Source: Mucilaginibacter defluvii (GTDB lineage Bacteria > Bacteroidota > Bacteroidia > Sphingobacteriales > Sphingobacteriaceae). From it: a stretch of DNA of 64,000 nt. The translations under genes and the position numbers were made by a program. The stretch is from NCBI RefSeq assembly GCF_039543225.1, contig NZ_BAABJI010000002.1, positions 124,001 through 188,000 of the forward strand. The letters run 5' to 3'. Shown here in pieces: positions 34,127 to 42,743 of the stretch. Positions within the stretch are counted from its first letter, which is position 1; each line of letters begins with the position of its first letter. The notes beneath the pieces are model-generated. The model saw only the letters and a list, made by a program, of their open reading frames with translations. It ran no database searches and was not told the DNA's origin.

Positions 34127-35128
34127 ATGAGCAGCAAAACTTTTTTTTGTATTGACGCACATACCTGCGGCAACCCTGTGCGGTTGGTTGCAGGCGGCGG
34201 CCCTCAGCTCAAGGGCGATAACATGAGCGAAAAACGGCAGCATTTTTTAAAGGAATATGACTGGATACGTACCGGCCTGATGTTTGAGCCCCGCGGGCAT
34301 GATATGATGTCGGGCAGTATCTTGTATCCACCTCATGATCCGGAGAATGATGTGGCCGTATTGTTTATTGAAACAAGCGGTTGCCTGCCTATGTGCGGGC
34401 ACGGCACTATTGGTACGATCACCATCGCGATAGAGGAAGGGCTGATCCAGCCTAAAACACCGGGTGTGGTACGTATGGAAGCACCTGCCGGTTTGGTGAT
34501 TATTTCTTACAAGCAGGTTGGTCAAAAGGTTACCTCGGTAAAGCTGGTCAACGTACCATCGTACCTGGCAGCCGAAAACCTGGAGGTAGAATGCCCTGAT
34601 CTGGGTAAACTTACCTTTGATGTGGCTTACGGCGGCAATTACTATGCTATTATTGATCCGCAGGAGAATTTTTCAGGATTGGAAAATTATACAGCCGGGC
34701 AGCTCATCAGTTGGAGCCGTACCATCCGTACCCGCATTAACGAGAAGTACACCTTTGTACACCCGCAAAATCCGACCATAAATACCTGTACGCATGTGTT
34801 GTGGGCCGGCGCTACCTTGTCTGATGACGCTACAGCCCGCAACGCCGTTTTTTATGGCGATAAAGCGATTGACCGTTCGCCTTGCGGTACCGGTACATCG
34901 GCGCGTATGGCGCAGTGGCATGCCAAGGGCAAGCTCAAAAAAGGTGATCATTTTATCCATGAGAGTATCATCGGCAGCAAGTTTATCGGCACCGTTGAGG
35001 ATGAGCTGAAGATAGGTGATATTAATGCCATTGTACCCGGTATAGAGGGTTGGGCTAAGGTGTATGGTTACAACACCATCAAAATTGATGATGAGGACCC
35101 ATACGCGCACGGTTTCCAGGTTATTTAA
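34127..35128 (+). CDS. 4-hydroxyproline epimerase (proline racemase family)
   Basis: The 333-residue protein keeps both catalytic cysteines: C90 in LPMCGHGTIGT and C253 in SPCGTGTSARMAQ. Two cysteines mean racemase/epimerase rather than the Cys/Thr trans-3-hydroxyproline dehydratase variant. The start has FFCIDAHTCGNPVRLV with the family's DxHTxGxPxR motif. It should convert trans-4-hydroxy-L-proline to cis-4-hydroxy-D-proline. The hydroxyproline assignment over proline racemase rests on the pathway neighbours. It begins 1 base after the dehydrogenase stop. Confidence 0.92.
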   Translation: MSSKTFFCIDAHTCGNPVRLVAGGGPQLKGDNMSEKRQHFLKEYDWIRTGLMFEPRGHDMMSGSILYPPHDPENDVAVLFIETSGCLPMCGHGTIGTITIAIEEGLIQPKTPGVVRMEAPAGLVIISYKQVGQKVTSVKLVNVPSYLAAENLEVECPDLGKLTFDVAYGGNYYAIIDPQENFSGLENYTAGQLISWSRTIRTRINEKYTFVHPQNPTINTCTHVLWAGATLSDDATARNAVFYGDKAIDRSPCGTGTSARMAQWHAKGKLKKGDHFIHESIIGSKFIGTVEDELKIGDINAIVPGIEGWAKVYGYNTIKIDDEDPYAHGFQVI

Positions 35129-35173
35129 TTACAAACATAACATAAGGCTGCTGCAATGCGGTCTTTTATCAAT

Positions 35174-36418
35174 ATGTCAAAAATAGTTATTATCGGAGGT
35201 GGTATTATGGGTTTGTGCTCTGCCTATTATTTGCAGCAGGCAGGTCATGAGGTTACCATCCTTGAAAAAGGCGACCTGAGCGATAACTGCTCATTCGGCA
35301 ACGCGGGCATGATTGTACCGAGCCACTTTATACCGCTGGCGGCACCCGGCATGGTGCAACAGGGCATCCGCTGGATGTTTAACAGCAAGAGCCCATTTTA
35401 TGTAAAACCCTCATTAAGCGGCGAATTGGTTTCGTGGGGAATAAAGTTTCTGAAACATGCCAACACAGCGCACGTCGAGCGTTCGGCAAAGCCATTGCTG
35501 GAAATATCTTTACTTAGCAAAAAGCTTTACGGCGACCTTAGCAAACAACCTGATTTTGATTTTGGCCTGGTTGAAAAGGGCATCCTGATGTTCTACAAAA
35601 CAGAAAAGGCAGGAGAGGAAGAAGCACACCTGGCAGAAAAAGCCCGTGAGTTAGGCTTGGATATGGCTGTTTTAAATGCAGATGAATGCAAGGCTTTGCA
35701 ACCTAAGCTGGAGCTTGATGTGTTAGGCGCGGTGCACTATCGTTGCGATGCGCATTTATACCCCAACCAATTAATTGCCAAATTATTAAAGCACCTGCAG
35801 GCAAGCGGTGTAAAAGTAGAGCGCAATGCCGAAGTTACCCGTATCGAAACGTCCGCAGGCAAAATATCAAAGGTATTTACCGGCAATAAGGCCTGGGATG
35901 CTGATCAGTATATCATAGCGGGTGGCTCATGGTCGCCGGCCATTGTGAAAATGATTGATATTAATGTGCCGATTATGCCGGGCAAAGGCTACTCCTTTAT
36001 GGTGCCCGAGCCGCAGCAGCGTATGCAGATACCCGCCCTGCTTTGCGAAGCCCGTGTGGCCATTACGCCCATGAACGGCAGCATCCGCTATGGCGGTACT
36101 ATGGAGCTGGGTAAGCTCAATAATAAAATTAACATGAACAGGGTAAAAGGTATAGTTGAATCGGTACCCCAATATTTCCCTGACTTGCACCCCGAGGTAC
36201 CGGCTGAAAAAGATATTTGGTACGGTTTCCGCCCGTCATCACCGGATGGTTTGCCTTACATTGGCCGCAGTAAAAAATACAGTAACCTGGTGGTGGCCAC
36301 CGGCCACGGCATGATGGGTTTGAGCCTTGGACCCGCTACCGGTTTGCTGGTTAAGCAGGTGGTTGACGGCAGCAAAACGGATATTAATATCGACGCGTTT
36401 TCGCCTAACAGGTTTTAG
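35174..36418 (+). CDS. FAD-dependent D-hydroxyproline dehydrogenase (DadA/DAO family)
   Basis: The start at ATG 35174 (MSKIVIIGGGIMGLCSAY) gives 414 residues and puts the Rossmann GxGxxG at the N-terminus; an ATG 6 codons earlier (35156) is possible. DAO-family features are CSFGNAGMIVPSHF near the flavin, YHCDAHLYPN-type substrate segment (YRCDAHLYPNQLI), and the C-terminal GFRPSSPDGLPYIGRS with GHGMMGLSLGPATG. It should oxidise cis-4-hydroxy-D-proline to 1-pyrroline-4-hydroxy-2-carboxylate, passing electrons to the respiratory chain. It is the last gene of the four-gene catabolic unit, 45 bases after the epimerase. Confidence 0.9.
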   Translation: MSKIVIIGGGIMGLCSAYYLQQAGHEVTILEKGDLSDNCSFGNAGMIVPSHFIPLAAPGMVQQGIRWMFNSKSPFYVKPSLSGELVSWGIKFLKHANTAHVERSAKPLLEISLLSKKLYGDLSKQPDFDFGLVEKGILMFYKTEKAGEEEAHLAEKARELGLDMAVLNADECKALQPKLELDVLGAVHYRCDAHLYPNQLIAKLLKHLQASGVKVERNAEVTRIETSAGKISKVFTGNKAWDADQYIIAGGSWSPAIVKMIDINVPIMPGKGYSFMVPEPQQRMQIPALLCEARVAITPMNGSIRYGGTMELGKLNNKINMNRVKGIVESVPQYFPDLHPEVPAEKDIWYGFRPSSPDGLPYIGRSKKYSNLVVATGHGMMGLSLGPATGLLVKQVVDGSKTDINIDAFSPNRF

Positions 36419-36473
36419 CAGGTTTTATAAATGCCCTTACTCGTTTTAGCAATATTTTAACCCACTTAAGGGT

Positions 36474-36481
36474 TATTTTTG
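36474..36481 (+). promoter_or_regulatory. -7 box upstream of the AraC regulator
   Basis: TATTTTTG is a perfect TAnnTTTG match 52 bases before the ATG at 36534. No -33 TTG is seen at the usual spacing, so support is moderate. Confidence 0.45.
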
Positions 36482-36533
36482 TTATTTTGGGATAGAATAG
36501 TATTTTAGATCTCTATATCTCCCGATTAATACG

Positions 36534-37433
36534 ATGAAGGTACTGCAGTTTACAATCCCAGTAGCGCACGATAAAAGCGTAATAACCGATCAGGTTGAAT
36601 TGCCTTACCATTATCCGCATCTGCATCGCCATACCGAGGCACAGCTTACCTGGATACAGCGCGGAGAGGGAACCTTAATTGCCGGGAATAACATGCACGC
36701 CTTTACCGAGGGCGATATATTTTACATTGGCCCTAATTTGCCGCACCTGTTTAAAAGCAACCCCGAGTATTTTAAATCTGAAGAGCATCGTCCGGTAAAG
36801 GCGCTCACCGTGTTCTTTAACCCCGGCGGCGCGTTATCCGCCGTGTTTGCTCTGTCGGAGATGCGTGCCATCAGCCAATACCTGGAGCAGCATGCGCTTG
36901 GTTTTAAATTACCCGCACGCAACACCACCGCTATCGCGGCCCAAATGCTTGCCGTGCGCGAGGCAACGGGAAGCAAAAAATTGCTTACCTTTTTAGAACT
37001 GATGCAGGGGCTGATTTCTATTGGCAATAAACCGGAAGCACTATCAACGCATGGCAAACTGCCATCAATGGCTGATAACGAGGGTATCCGTATAGGTAAT
37101 ATCTACAACTTTATCATGCAAAATTACAATGGCGTCATCACACTTGATGATGTTGCCCGCGCCGCCTGCATGACCTCCGAATCCTTTTGCCGTTACTTTA
37201 AAAAACACACAGGGCATACTTTCGTATCTTTTTTGAATGAGGTACGCGTTAATGAAGCCTGTAAACGATTGACATCGCATAAGTTCGAAAATGTATCAGA
37301 GATCGCCTTTAAGTGCGGTTTTAAAAGTATTACCAATTTTAACCGGGTGTTTAAATCGGTAACCGGTAATTCGCCGCGCGAGTATCTGGATAATTATCTG
37401 AACAATATCAACACTCTTTCGCAAACCGCTTAG
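36534..37433 (+). CDS. AraC-family transcriptional regulator with N-terminal cupin
   Basis: The 299-residue protein has an N-terminal cupin sensor (HRHTEAQLTWIQRGEG, FTEGDIFYIGPNLPHLF). The C-terminal double helix-turn-helix (~197-290) has GVITLDDVARAACMTSESF and ISEIAFKCGFKS-type motifs (VSEIAFKCGFKSITNFNRVF) with PREYL at the end. It is 115 bases downstream of the hydroxyproline operon on the same strand with its own -7 box. The most likely target is that operon, with the DUF5695-like gene 92 bases downstream as another possibility. Confidence 0.9.
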   Translation: MKVLQFTIPVAHDKSVITDQVELPYHYPHLHRHTEAQLTWIQRGEGTLIAGNNMHAFTEGDIFYIGPNLPHLFKSNPEYFKSEEHRPVKALTVFFNPGGALSAVFALSEMRAISQYLEQHALGFKLPARNTTAIAAQMLAVREATGSKKLLTFLELMQGLISIGNKPEALSTHGKLPSMADNEGIRIGNIYNFIMQNYNGVITLDDVARAACMTSESFCRYFKKHTGHTFVSFLNEVRVNEACKRLTSHKFENVSEIAFKCGFKSITNFNRVFKSVTGNSPREYLDNYLNNINTLSQTA

Positions 37434-37525
37434 GTTAAAAACGGACTACTATTTGGCAAATTACAGCCGAATACACTCAAACCGCAACCGTATTTTTATA
37501 GCCTGATTAATAGGTTGACTTAAAT

Positions 37526-40264
37526 ATGGTAAACATTCCCCTTTCCCCTAAAAATAACATTAATTGGCGAACGGCCATTTTTATAGGTATGCTGATGTTC
37601 GGCAGCCTGCTGGCCAACGCGCAAAACCCTTGGGAAGCGCTTTCAAAGCGGCCGTCTACATTGGGTATAGAGTCAGGCATTGATACCTACAACACATCGG
37701 CGTTCAACTTAAAACTGGTAAAGGCCTCGCAAACCGTTGCCGGGTTGGAACCTAAAGTTGCCACGGGCTTTGATTTTACGCCTGCCGACCGTTTAAAACA
37801 ACGCAGCAGCGACGGTATGTACCAGTTGGGCGATATCAATCTGCGTTTAAAAGCGGATGGCGATACGGCCTGGAAAAGTTTTTCTACCGCTACAAAACGC
37901 GCTCCAGTTAAAGCACTTGCCGTTAACGACTCTGTTTTGGCCGCTGCTGACCTGGCCGCAACCTTGCCCGTTGATATTCCGCTAAAGGTGGAACGTGTAT
38001 GGAAGCAGCGTAACGGGCAGCTTATACTTGAATTCGTGCTTACCAATACATCAACCAAAGTAGTAGAGATTGGTGCGCTGGGTATGCCAATGATATTCAA
38101 TAATATTCTGCAGGAAAAATCGCTTGAAAAGGCTCATGCCGAATGTGTTTTCTACGATCCGTATATAGGTAATGATGCAGGTTATCTGCAAGTGACCCGT
38201 TTAAGCGGTCAGGGTCCGGCTTTAGTAGTTGTGCCCGATGGAAGAACGCCTTTTGAAGCGTACAACCCATTGCTTGACGACCCGACCCCACGCGGCATCG
38301 ACTTTGAAGGCTTTTATGAATGGATAGTGAGCAGTAAAGCTTATGCGGATAAGGAATGGAAGAAAGCGCAACCCTGGAACGAACCGACCTCATTAAGTTT
38401 AAAGCCCGGCGAAACACGCCGTATTGCTTTGAAATTTATATTGGCTGACGCGATCAGGGATATCGAGAAAACATTAATTGCCAATAATCGCCCGGTGGCT
38501 ATGGGGGTACCGGGTTACATTATTCCACAGGATGTTGACGGGAAATTGTTTTTGAATTATAATAAGCAGATAACAGACATTAATGTACAACCTGAAGGCG
38601 CCTTAACTTTTACAAAACTGAGTGACGCCCCTAACGGTTGGGCCGCTTACCAGGTAAAGGGAAATACCTGGGGCAGGGTAAGGGTAACGGTAACCTATGC
38701 CGATGGACTGAAGCAAACCATCAGCTATAAAGTGATTAAGCCGGAAGAACAGGTAGTGAAGGATTTCGGCAACTTTTTGACCACCAAACAATGGTATCAT
38801 AATGATAAGGATCTGTTTGGCCGCAGCAATTCAGTAATTACCTACGATTATGAGAAAAAAGCCAAGGTATTGCAGGATAGCCGTGCCTGGATAGTAGGCC
38901 TGAGCGATGAGGGGGGCGCGGGTAGCTGGCTGGGTGCCATGATGAAGGAAGTGATACAGCCCGACAAAGCGGAGGTGCAAAAGCTGCAACTTTTTGTTAA
39001 CCATACCATTTGGGGCGGCTTGCAACACAGTGCCGGCAAAGAAAAATACGGGGTAAAGAAAAGCCTTTATTATTATGACCCGAAAAGTAAACCAGCAGGT
39101 ACTTACAGCGACAGCGTAAATTACAAAACCTGGGCTGCCTGGGACAAAAAGGGCGCTGATGACATAGGCCGTTCATATAACTACCCGCATGTGGCGGCGG
39201 CACATTGGGCGTTGTACCGCCTGGCCCGTAACCATAAAGGGTTGGTGAGCGAGTATAACTGGCAATGGTATTTAACCAATGCTTATGGCACCAGCATGGC
39301 CATGATAACATTGGCACCATACTACGCGCAGTTCGGGCAGATGGAAGGTACCGTGTTTTACCTCATTTTGCAGGATTTAAAAGCCGAAGGCTGGGGCGAG
39401 ATGGTTGGCAGACTTGAAGCCGCTATGCGTAAACGCGCCGATCACTGGCGTACATTACAGTACCCTTTTGGTAGTGAAATGCCTTGGGATTCAACAGGGC
39501 AGGAGGAGGTTTATGTATGGTCAAAATACTTTGGTTATGATGATAAGGCGCTGGTAACCCTGAATGCCATATTGGGTTATATGCCAACGGTACCGCACTG
39601 GGGTTATAATGGTTCTGCCCGCCGTTATTGGGACTTTTTGTACGGCGGTAAATTATCACGTGTTGAGCGGCAGTTGCATCACTATGGTTCGGGCCTTAAT
39701 GCTATACCGGTGCTTGCTGGATATCGCAGTCAGCCGGATGATCTGTACCTGCTTCGGGTTGGTTATGGCGGTACGCTGGGCGCCATCTCAAACATCACCG
39801 AAGATGGTTTTGGCCCGGCAGCATTCCACTCGTTCCCGTCAACCTTAAGAATAGACTATCTGTCAGGCGACTATGGCCCTAACTTTTTTGGCTATGCCGT
39901 AAATACTGCCACCTATTTGGTTAACGATGCAACCTTTGGCTGGTTGGGCTTTGGCGGCAATGTTACAACAAAAGGAGATGTGGTAAACGTAGCCATAACC
40001 ACGGCTGCAAAATCAAGGGTATTTATAGCGCCTGCCAAACTTTGGCTTACGCTCGACGCGGGCAAGTTTAAAACCGTATCGTACAATTCAAAAACCGGCC
40101 AGGTCAGTTTTACATTGGATAAAGGAGATAATTATACACCAAACGCTTATCTACGTATAGAGGGCGGTAACGGCCAATATCAGTTGCAGCAAACCAAAGT
40201 AAGAGGCGCGTACGTTTTGCCGTTAAACAGCAAGTCTACCGTTAGCTTTAAGCTGAAAAAATAA
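37526..40264 (+). CDS. Large secreted protein, DUF5695-like, possible carbohydrate-active enzyme
   Basis: The 912-residue protein has a signal peptide ending at LLANAQNPW. I associate the sequence (KRPSTLGIESGIDTYNTSAF) with DUF5695 from memory. The N-terminal half looks beta-rich (RVWKQRNGQLILEFVLTNTS). The middle is helix-rich with many Trp/Tyr and acidic residues (YNYPHVAAAHWALYRLARNH, YGTSMAMITLAPYYAQFG), as in alpha/alpha-toroid glycosidases and lyases. A beta-rich C-terminal part follows. No catalytic residues can be named. It is flanked by the AraC regulator and a terminator, and is 2.5 kb from the SusC/SusD locus, so it may degrade the glycan taken up there. Confidence 0.7.
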   Translation: MVNIPLSPKNNINWRTAIFIGMLMFGSLLANAQNPWEALSKRPSTLGIESGIDTYNTSAFNLKLVKASQTVAGLEPKVATGFDFTPADRLKQRSSDGMYQLGDINLRLKADGDTAWKSFSTATKRAPVKALAVNDSVLAAADLAATLPVDIPLKVERVWKQRNGQLILEFVLTNTSTKVVEIGALGMPMIFNNILQEKSLEKAHAECVFYDPYIGNDAGYLQVTRLSGQGPALVVVPDGRTPFEAYNPLLDDPTPRGIDFEGFYEWIVSSKAYADKEWKKAQPWNEPTSLSLKPGETRRIALKFILADAIRDIEKTLIANNRPVAMGVPGYIIPQDVDGKLFLNYNKQITDINVQPEGALTFTKLSDAPNGWAAYQVKGNTWGRVRVTVTYADGLKQTISYKVIKPEEQVVKDFGNFLTTKQWYHNDKDLFGRSNSVITYDYEKKAKVLQDSRAWIVGLSDEGGAGSWLGAMMKEVIQPDKAEVQKLQLFVNHTIWGGLQHSAGKEKYGVKKSLYYYDPKSKPAGTYSDSVNYKTWAAWDKKGADDIGRSYNYPHVAAAHWALYRLARNHKGLVSEYNWQWYLTNAYGTSMAMITLAPYYAQFGQMEGTVFYLILQDLKAEGWGEMVGRLEAAMRKRADHWRTLQYPFGSEMPWDSTGQEEVYVWSKYFGYDDKALVTLNAILGYMPTVPHWGYNGSARRYWDFLYGGKLSRVERQLHHYGSGLNAIPVLAGYRSQPDDLYLLRVGYGGTLGAISNITEDGFGPAAFHSFPSTLRIDYLSGDYGPNFFGYAVNTATYLVNDATFGWLGFGGNVTTKGDVVNVAITTAAKSRVFIAPAKLWLTLDAGKFKTVSYNSKTGQVSFTLDKGDNYTPNAYLRIEGGNGQYQLQQTKVRGAYVLPLNSKSTVSFKLKK

Positions 40265-40297
40265 CATTCGTTCTTTCTATTTTCATATTTGTTTTGC

Positions 40298-40323
40298 GCC
40301 GGGCATTCGTGTCCGGCTTTTTT
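40298..40323 (+). terminator. Rho-independent terminator after the DUF5695-like gene
   Basis: GCCGGG (40298-40303) pairs with TCCGGC (40312-40317, one G-T pair) around an 8-base loop, followed by TTTTTT (40318-40323), 33 bases after the stop codon. Confidence 0.8.
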
Positions 40324-40395
40324 GTTTAATGCCGATTATTTGGCGCTTGTTATTAATTGTTTTAATTTACAACCATCAACCAATTAAATACAATT

Positions 40396-40896
40396 ATGAA
40401 CTGCAAGTATATTTATCTCTTGTTACTGTTAGTGTTTTTCGCCTCGATCTCTTTTGCACAAACAGGCAAAGGCTCCGTAGCTGATGTAGCTTTTATACAA
40501 GGTAACTGGAAAGCCACTACGCCGGATGGCCGCACCATTGAGGGATCGTGGCTACCGCCTAAAGGCGAAAATATGCTGGGTTTTATGCGGATGATGAAAG
40601 GGGACAAGCCCGACCTGTACGAGATATTAGCATACGAACAAACCGACAAAGGGCTAACATCCATGGTAAAACACTTTCAACCCGGTTTAATAGCCAATGA
40701 GGAAAAGGATAAGCAGGACAGATACGTTTTTATAGAGGCATCAAAAAATCGCGCTGTGTTTGAAAAAGAAGGAGAGGCAACGCTGCGCATACTTTACGAA
40801 AAGCGCTCGCACAATCAATTTGTAATAGCCCGCGGCAGCCAAAAGGATGGCCAATGGGTTTTTGAGGATTTGTTTGTGTTTAACAGGATGAAGTGA
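40396..40896 (+). CDS. Secreted DUF6265-like protein
   Basis: The 166-residue protein has a signal peptide (LLLLLVFFASISFAQTG). A lipocalin-like beta-rich domain follows with FIQGNWKATTPDGRTIEGSW, PPKGENMLGFMRMMKGDK and YEILAYEQTD, the pattern I associate with DUF6265. Function is unknown. It is a single gene between the terminator at 40298 and a separately promoted lipoprotein gene. Confidence 0.75.
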   Translation: MNCKYIYLLLLLVFFASISFAQTGKGSVADVAFIQGNWKATTPDGRTIEGSWLPPKGENMLGFMRMMKGDKPDLYEILAYEQTDKGLTSMVKHFQPGLIANEEKDKQDRYVFIEASKNRAVFEKEGEATLRILYEKRSHNQFVIARGSQKDGQWVFEDLFVFNRMK

Positions 40897-40985
40897 TGTT
40901 TAAGTGGCTTTAAAATATAAAAGTGAACATTTTTGAAGTGAATCTGTAAAAATTTAAATCCTAGGCTTTGTGATCAATGGTTTTT

Positions 40986-40993
40986 TATATTTG
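40986..40993 (+). promoter_or_regulatory. -7 box that fixes the start of the following lipoprotein gene
   Basis: TATATTTG fits TAnnTTTG perfectly. Transcription would begin near 41000, downstream of two possible upstream starts (GTG 40970, ATG 40997). This supports the GTG at 41024 as the real start codon. The TTTG at 40967-40970 is 15 bases upstream, a little too close for a normal -33 box. Confidence 0.5.
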
Positions 40994-41023
40994 CCGATGT
41001 TAATATTACTTATTCCTTATCAA

Positions 41024-41506
41024 GTGAAGAAATGCCTCTCAGTTATTGTAATCACGCTTTCGGCGATTACATCATCATGTAAAAAAGATAAAGTCGAAGT
41101 TGAAGTCAATCCAGCTGATGCCATTGTAGGTTATTGGAGTTTAAATCGCGTTTCAACAGACCTGTATTATAAAAAAGACGTTGTAAAATCAAGAGATGAG
41201 AAATTTGCCGACGTTCGGTATATAGATAATGTGGAATTTAGGCAGGATGGCACAGGCGCGATGATGGAGAAGGGGCGTGAATTTAGAAGATTTAATTATC
41301 GTATTGAAAAGAATGAAATTTATTTTTCTGGCGTAACCGCCTTAGATCGTACCCAGTGGGTAAGTGAGCGTAATTCGATGGGAATTGTAGCGCATGTGGA
41401 CGGTAATAATTTCGTGCTTGCCTACGACACCTTTTTGCTTAAAGATTTCATTGAAGATGATATTCTTTATGATCGTTATCGAACGTTTTATCACTTCAGT
41501 AAATAA
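41024..41506 (+). CDS. Small lipoprotein of unknown function (lipocalin-like)
   Basis: With a GTG start at 41024 the product is 160 residues and begins with a normal lipoprotein signal (KKCLSVIVITLSAITSSCKKD), the acylated cysteine following TSS. The mature part has VGYWSLNRVSTDLYY and VEFRQDGTGAMMEKGREFRRF, the pattern of Bacteroidota lipocalin-like lipoproteins. Upstream in-frame starts would put extra hydrophobic residues before the signal and lie at or before the predicted transcription start. No family is recognised with confidence. Confidence 0.72.
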   Translation: MKKCLSVIVITLSAITSSCKKDKVEVEVNPADAIVGYWSLNRVSTDLYYKKDVVKSRDEKFADVRYIDNVEFRQDGTGAMMEKGREFRRFNYRIEKNEIYFSGVTALDRTQWVSERNSMGIVAHVDGNNFVLAYDTFLLKDFIEDDILYDRYRTFYHFSK

Positions 41507-41843
41507 GACAGTTTTAGTCAGGAACGATTCAATTAGTGAGAATGATTAACCGTTCATTAGCTTTAAATGCGCTATGACTTTTCTTAAGCTTATCAGTTTC
41601 CAAATTTCAATGGTATAGATACCGTTTACAATTGCCTGAATCATCAAACCATTTGCAGTAAGCGCCAGATCGGTTGGTTTTTATAATAGCTTGGCTTTCG
41701 TAACCTATAATAGCGGTCAGTTATTAATTAAGTTGTTGCGCACCTGTAGCAACAGCTTAAGCTTTTAGATTATGCTCTGTTTAACAAGGCTTTTATAAGC
41801 TTCAATTATTATCTGTAAAACCCGGACATTTCTCCCTTTACGC
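41507..41843. other. Non-coding gap of 337 bases
   Basis: No supported gene. A small hairpin, TGTTGC (41733-41738) with GCAACA (41748-41753), is present, without a clear T-run for termination in either direction. It separates two convergent genes. Confidence 0.6.
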
Positions 41844-42134
41844 TTAGTCCCACATGGTGCCGTTTAAGCCTAAGACTGCACCTATCCAATGTATAATTAT
41901 AAAAGCCACTGACGCCAATATTATACCAATTATACGCCTGGTAAAACGGCTTTTAAACAACCGGTTTATCAGCGAGAAAACCAAACCGCCAAAAGCGCCT
42001 GCCAATTGAGTTAATATTAGCGGTTTATGCATCCATAACCTGCCCCACTCGGGTTTGGGGTTATCTACGCCAAATACAAAGACAGCAATTACCGCGAATG
42101 CGATAAGGCCATCTATCAAAACTGGCTTAAACAT
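41844..42134 (-). CDS. Small membrane protein of unknown function
   Basis: The 96-residue protein has three hydrophobic helices (DGLIAFAVIAVFVFGV, LILTQLAGAFGGLVFSLI, IIGIILASVAFIIIHWIGAV) joined by short basic loops (KSRFTRR). No family is recognised. It is isolated between long non-coding stretches. The residue pattern is clearly that of an integral membrane protein, which supports it being real. Confidence 0.65.
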   Translation of the reverse strand: MFKPVLIDGLIAFAVIAVFVFGVDNPKPEWGRLWMHKPLILTQLAGAFGGLVFSLINRLFKSRFTRRIIGIILASVAFIIIHWIGAVLGLNGTMWD

Positions 42135-42743
42135 TATTTTTTGATTTTATTAAACGTATATCATACAATAATTAATCGATTTTGAACTTTGGAAAAACCT
42201 ATATGCTCTGTTATATTAACCGATTATAGCATTATATAAGTAATTATGAACTTAAAATGCTCGCAAAAGATGAGATTATTTTTTTTTATTGTTTTTTTTA
42301 CAATTAAAAATATTCATTTATATTTGGTTGTTATCAATTATAAAACCAAGTAATTCGATTTTTTCATGAACAGGATTTGTACTTCTTTGAGAGTGCTGTC
42401 TGCGATGTTGATGTTAGACTTTTTTGAGCCGCTGAAATTATCGTGCTTTATAAGCCGCTCTAAGTTTTACATCAGCTGTTGACCTGGCGCTTGCTATATC
42501 GTTGCAAGTTTTAAGGGTTTTTTATTAACTGATTATAGCCAATTATAATTCGGACAGGAAGCCTTTTGCCTAAGCTGTTCAGGTTATTGCTACGTGTTTG
42601 ATTTACTAAGCTTGTAACAACTAAATTATTATAAATCCGATTAATGTAATACCATGATGCCGCCTTAAACATAGCCGTTCCGTGCAGCAACGCTGCCTTT
42701 TAAAACGTTCTATAATCTCTAATCTAATTTAAACTGTAAACAT
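42135..42743. other. Long leader/promoter region of the SusC/SusD operon
   Basis: No gene is seen in 609 bases. A perfect -7 box, TATATTTG, lies at 42319-42326, but without a TTG at normal spacing. If it drives the operon the leader would be ~410 bases. A short GCAGC-AAC-GCTGC hairpin followed by CTTTT lies at 42684-42700, 44 bases before the SusC start, and could be an attenuator or part of a Bacteroidetes-type translation-control leader. No regulator gene (SusR, HTCS or ECF sigma/anti-sigma) is adjacent. Confidence 0.45.

Noticed and set aside
42684..42700. GCAGC-AAC-GCTGC hairpin with following T's as an attenuator before SusC
   Set aside because: Stem is only 5 bp and the T-run is interrupted; mentioned only as part of the leader region.
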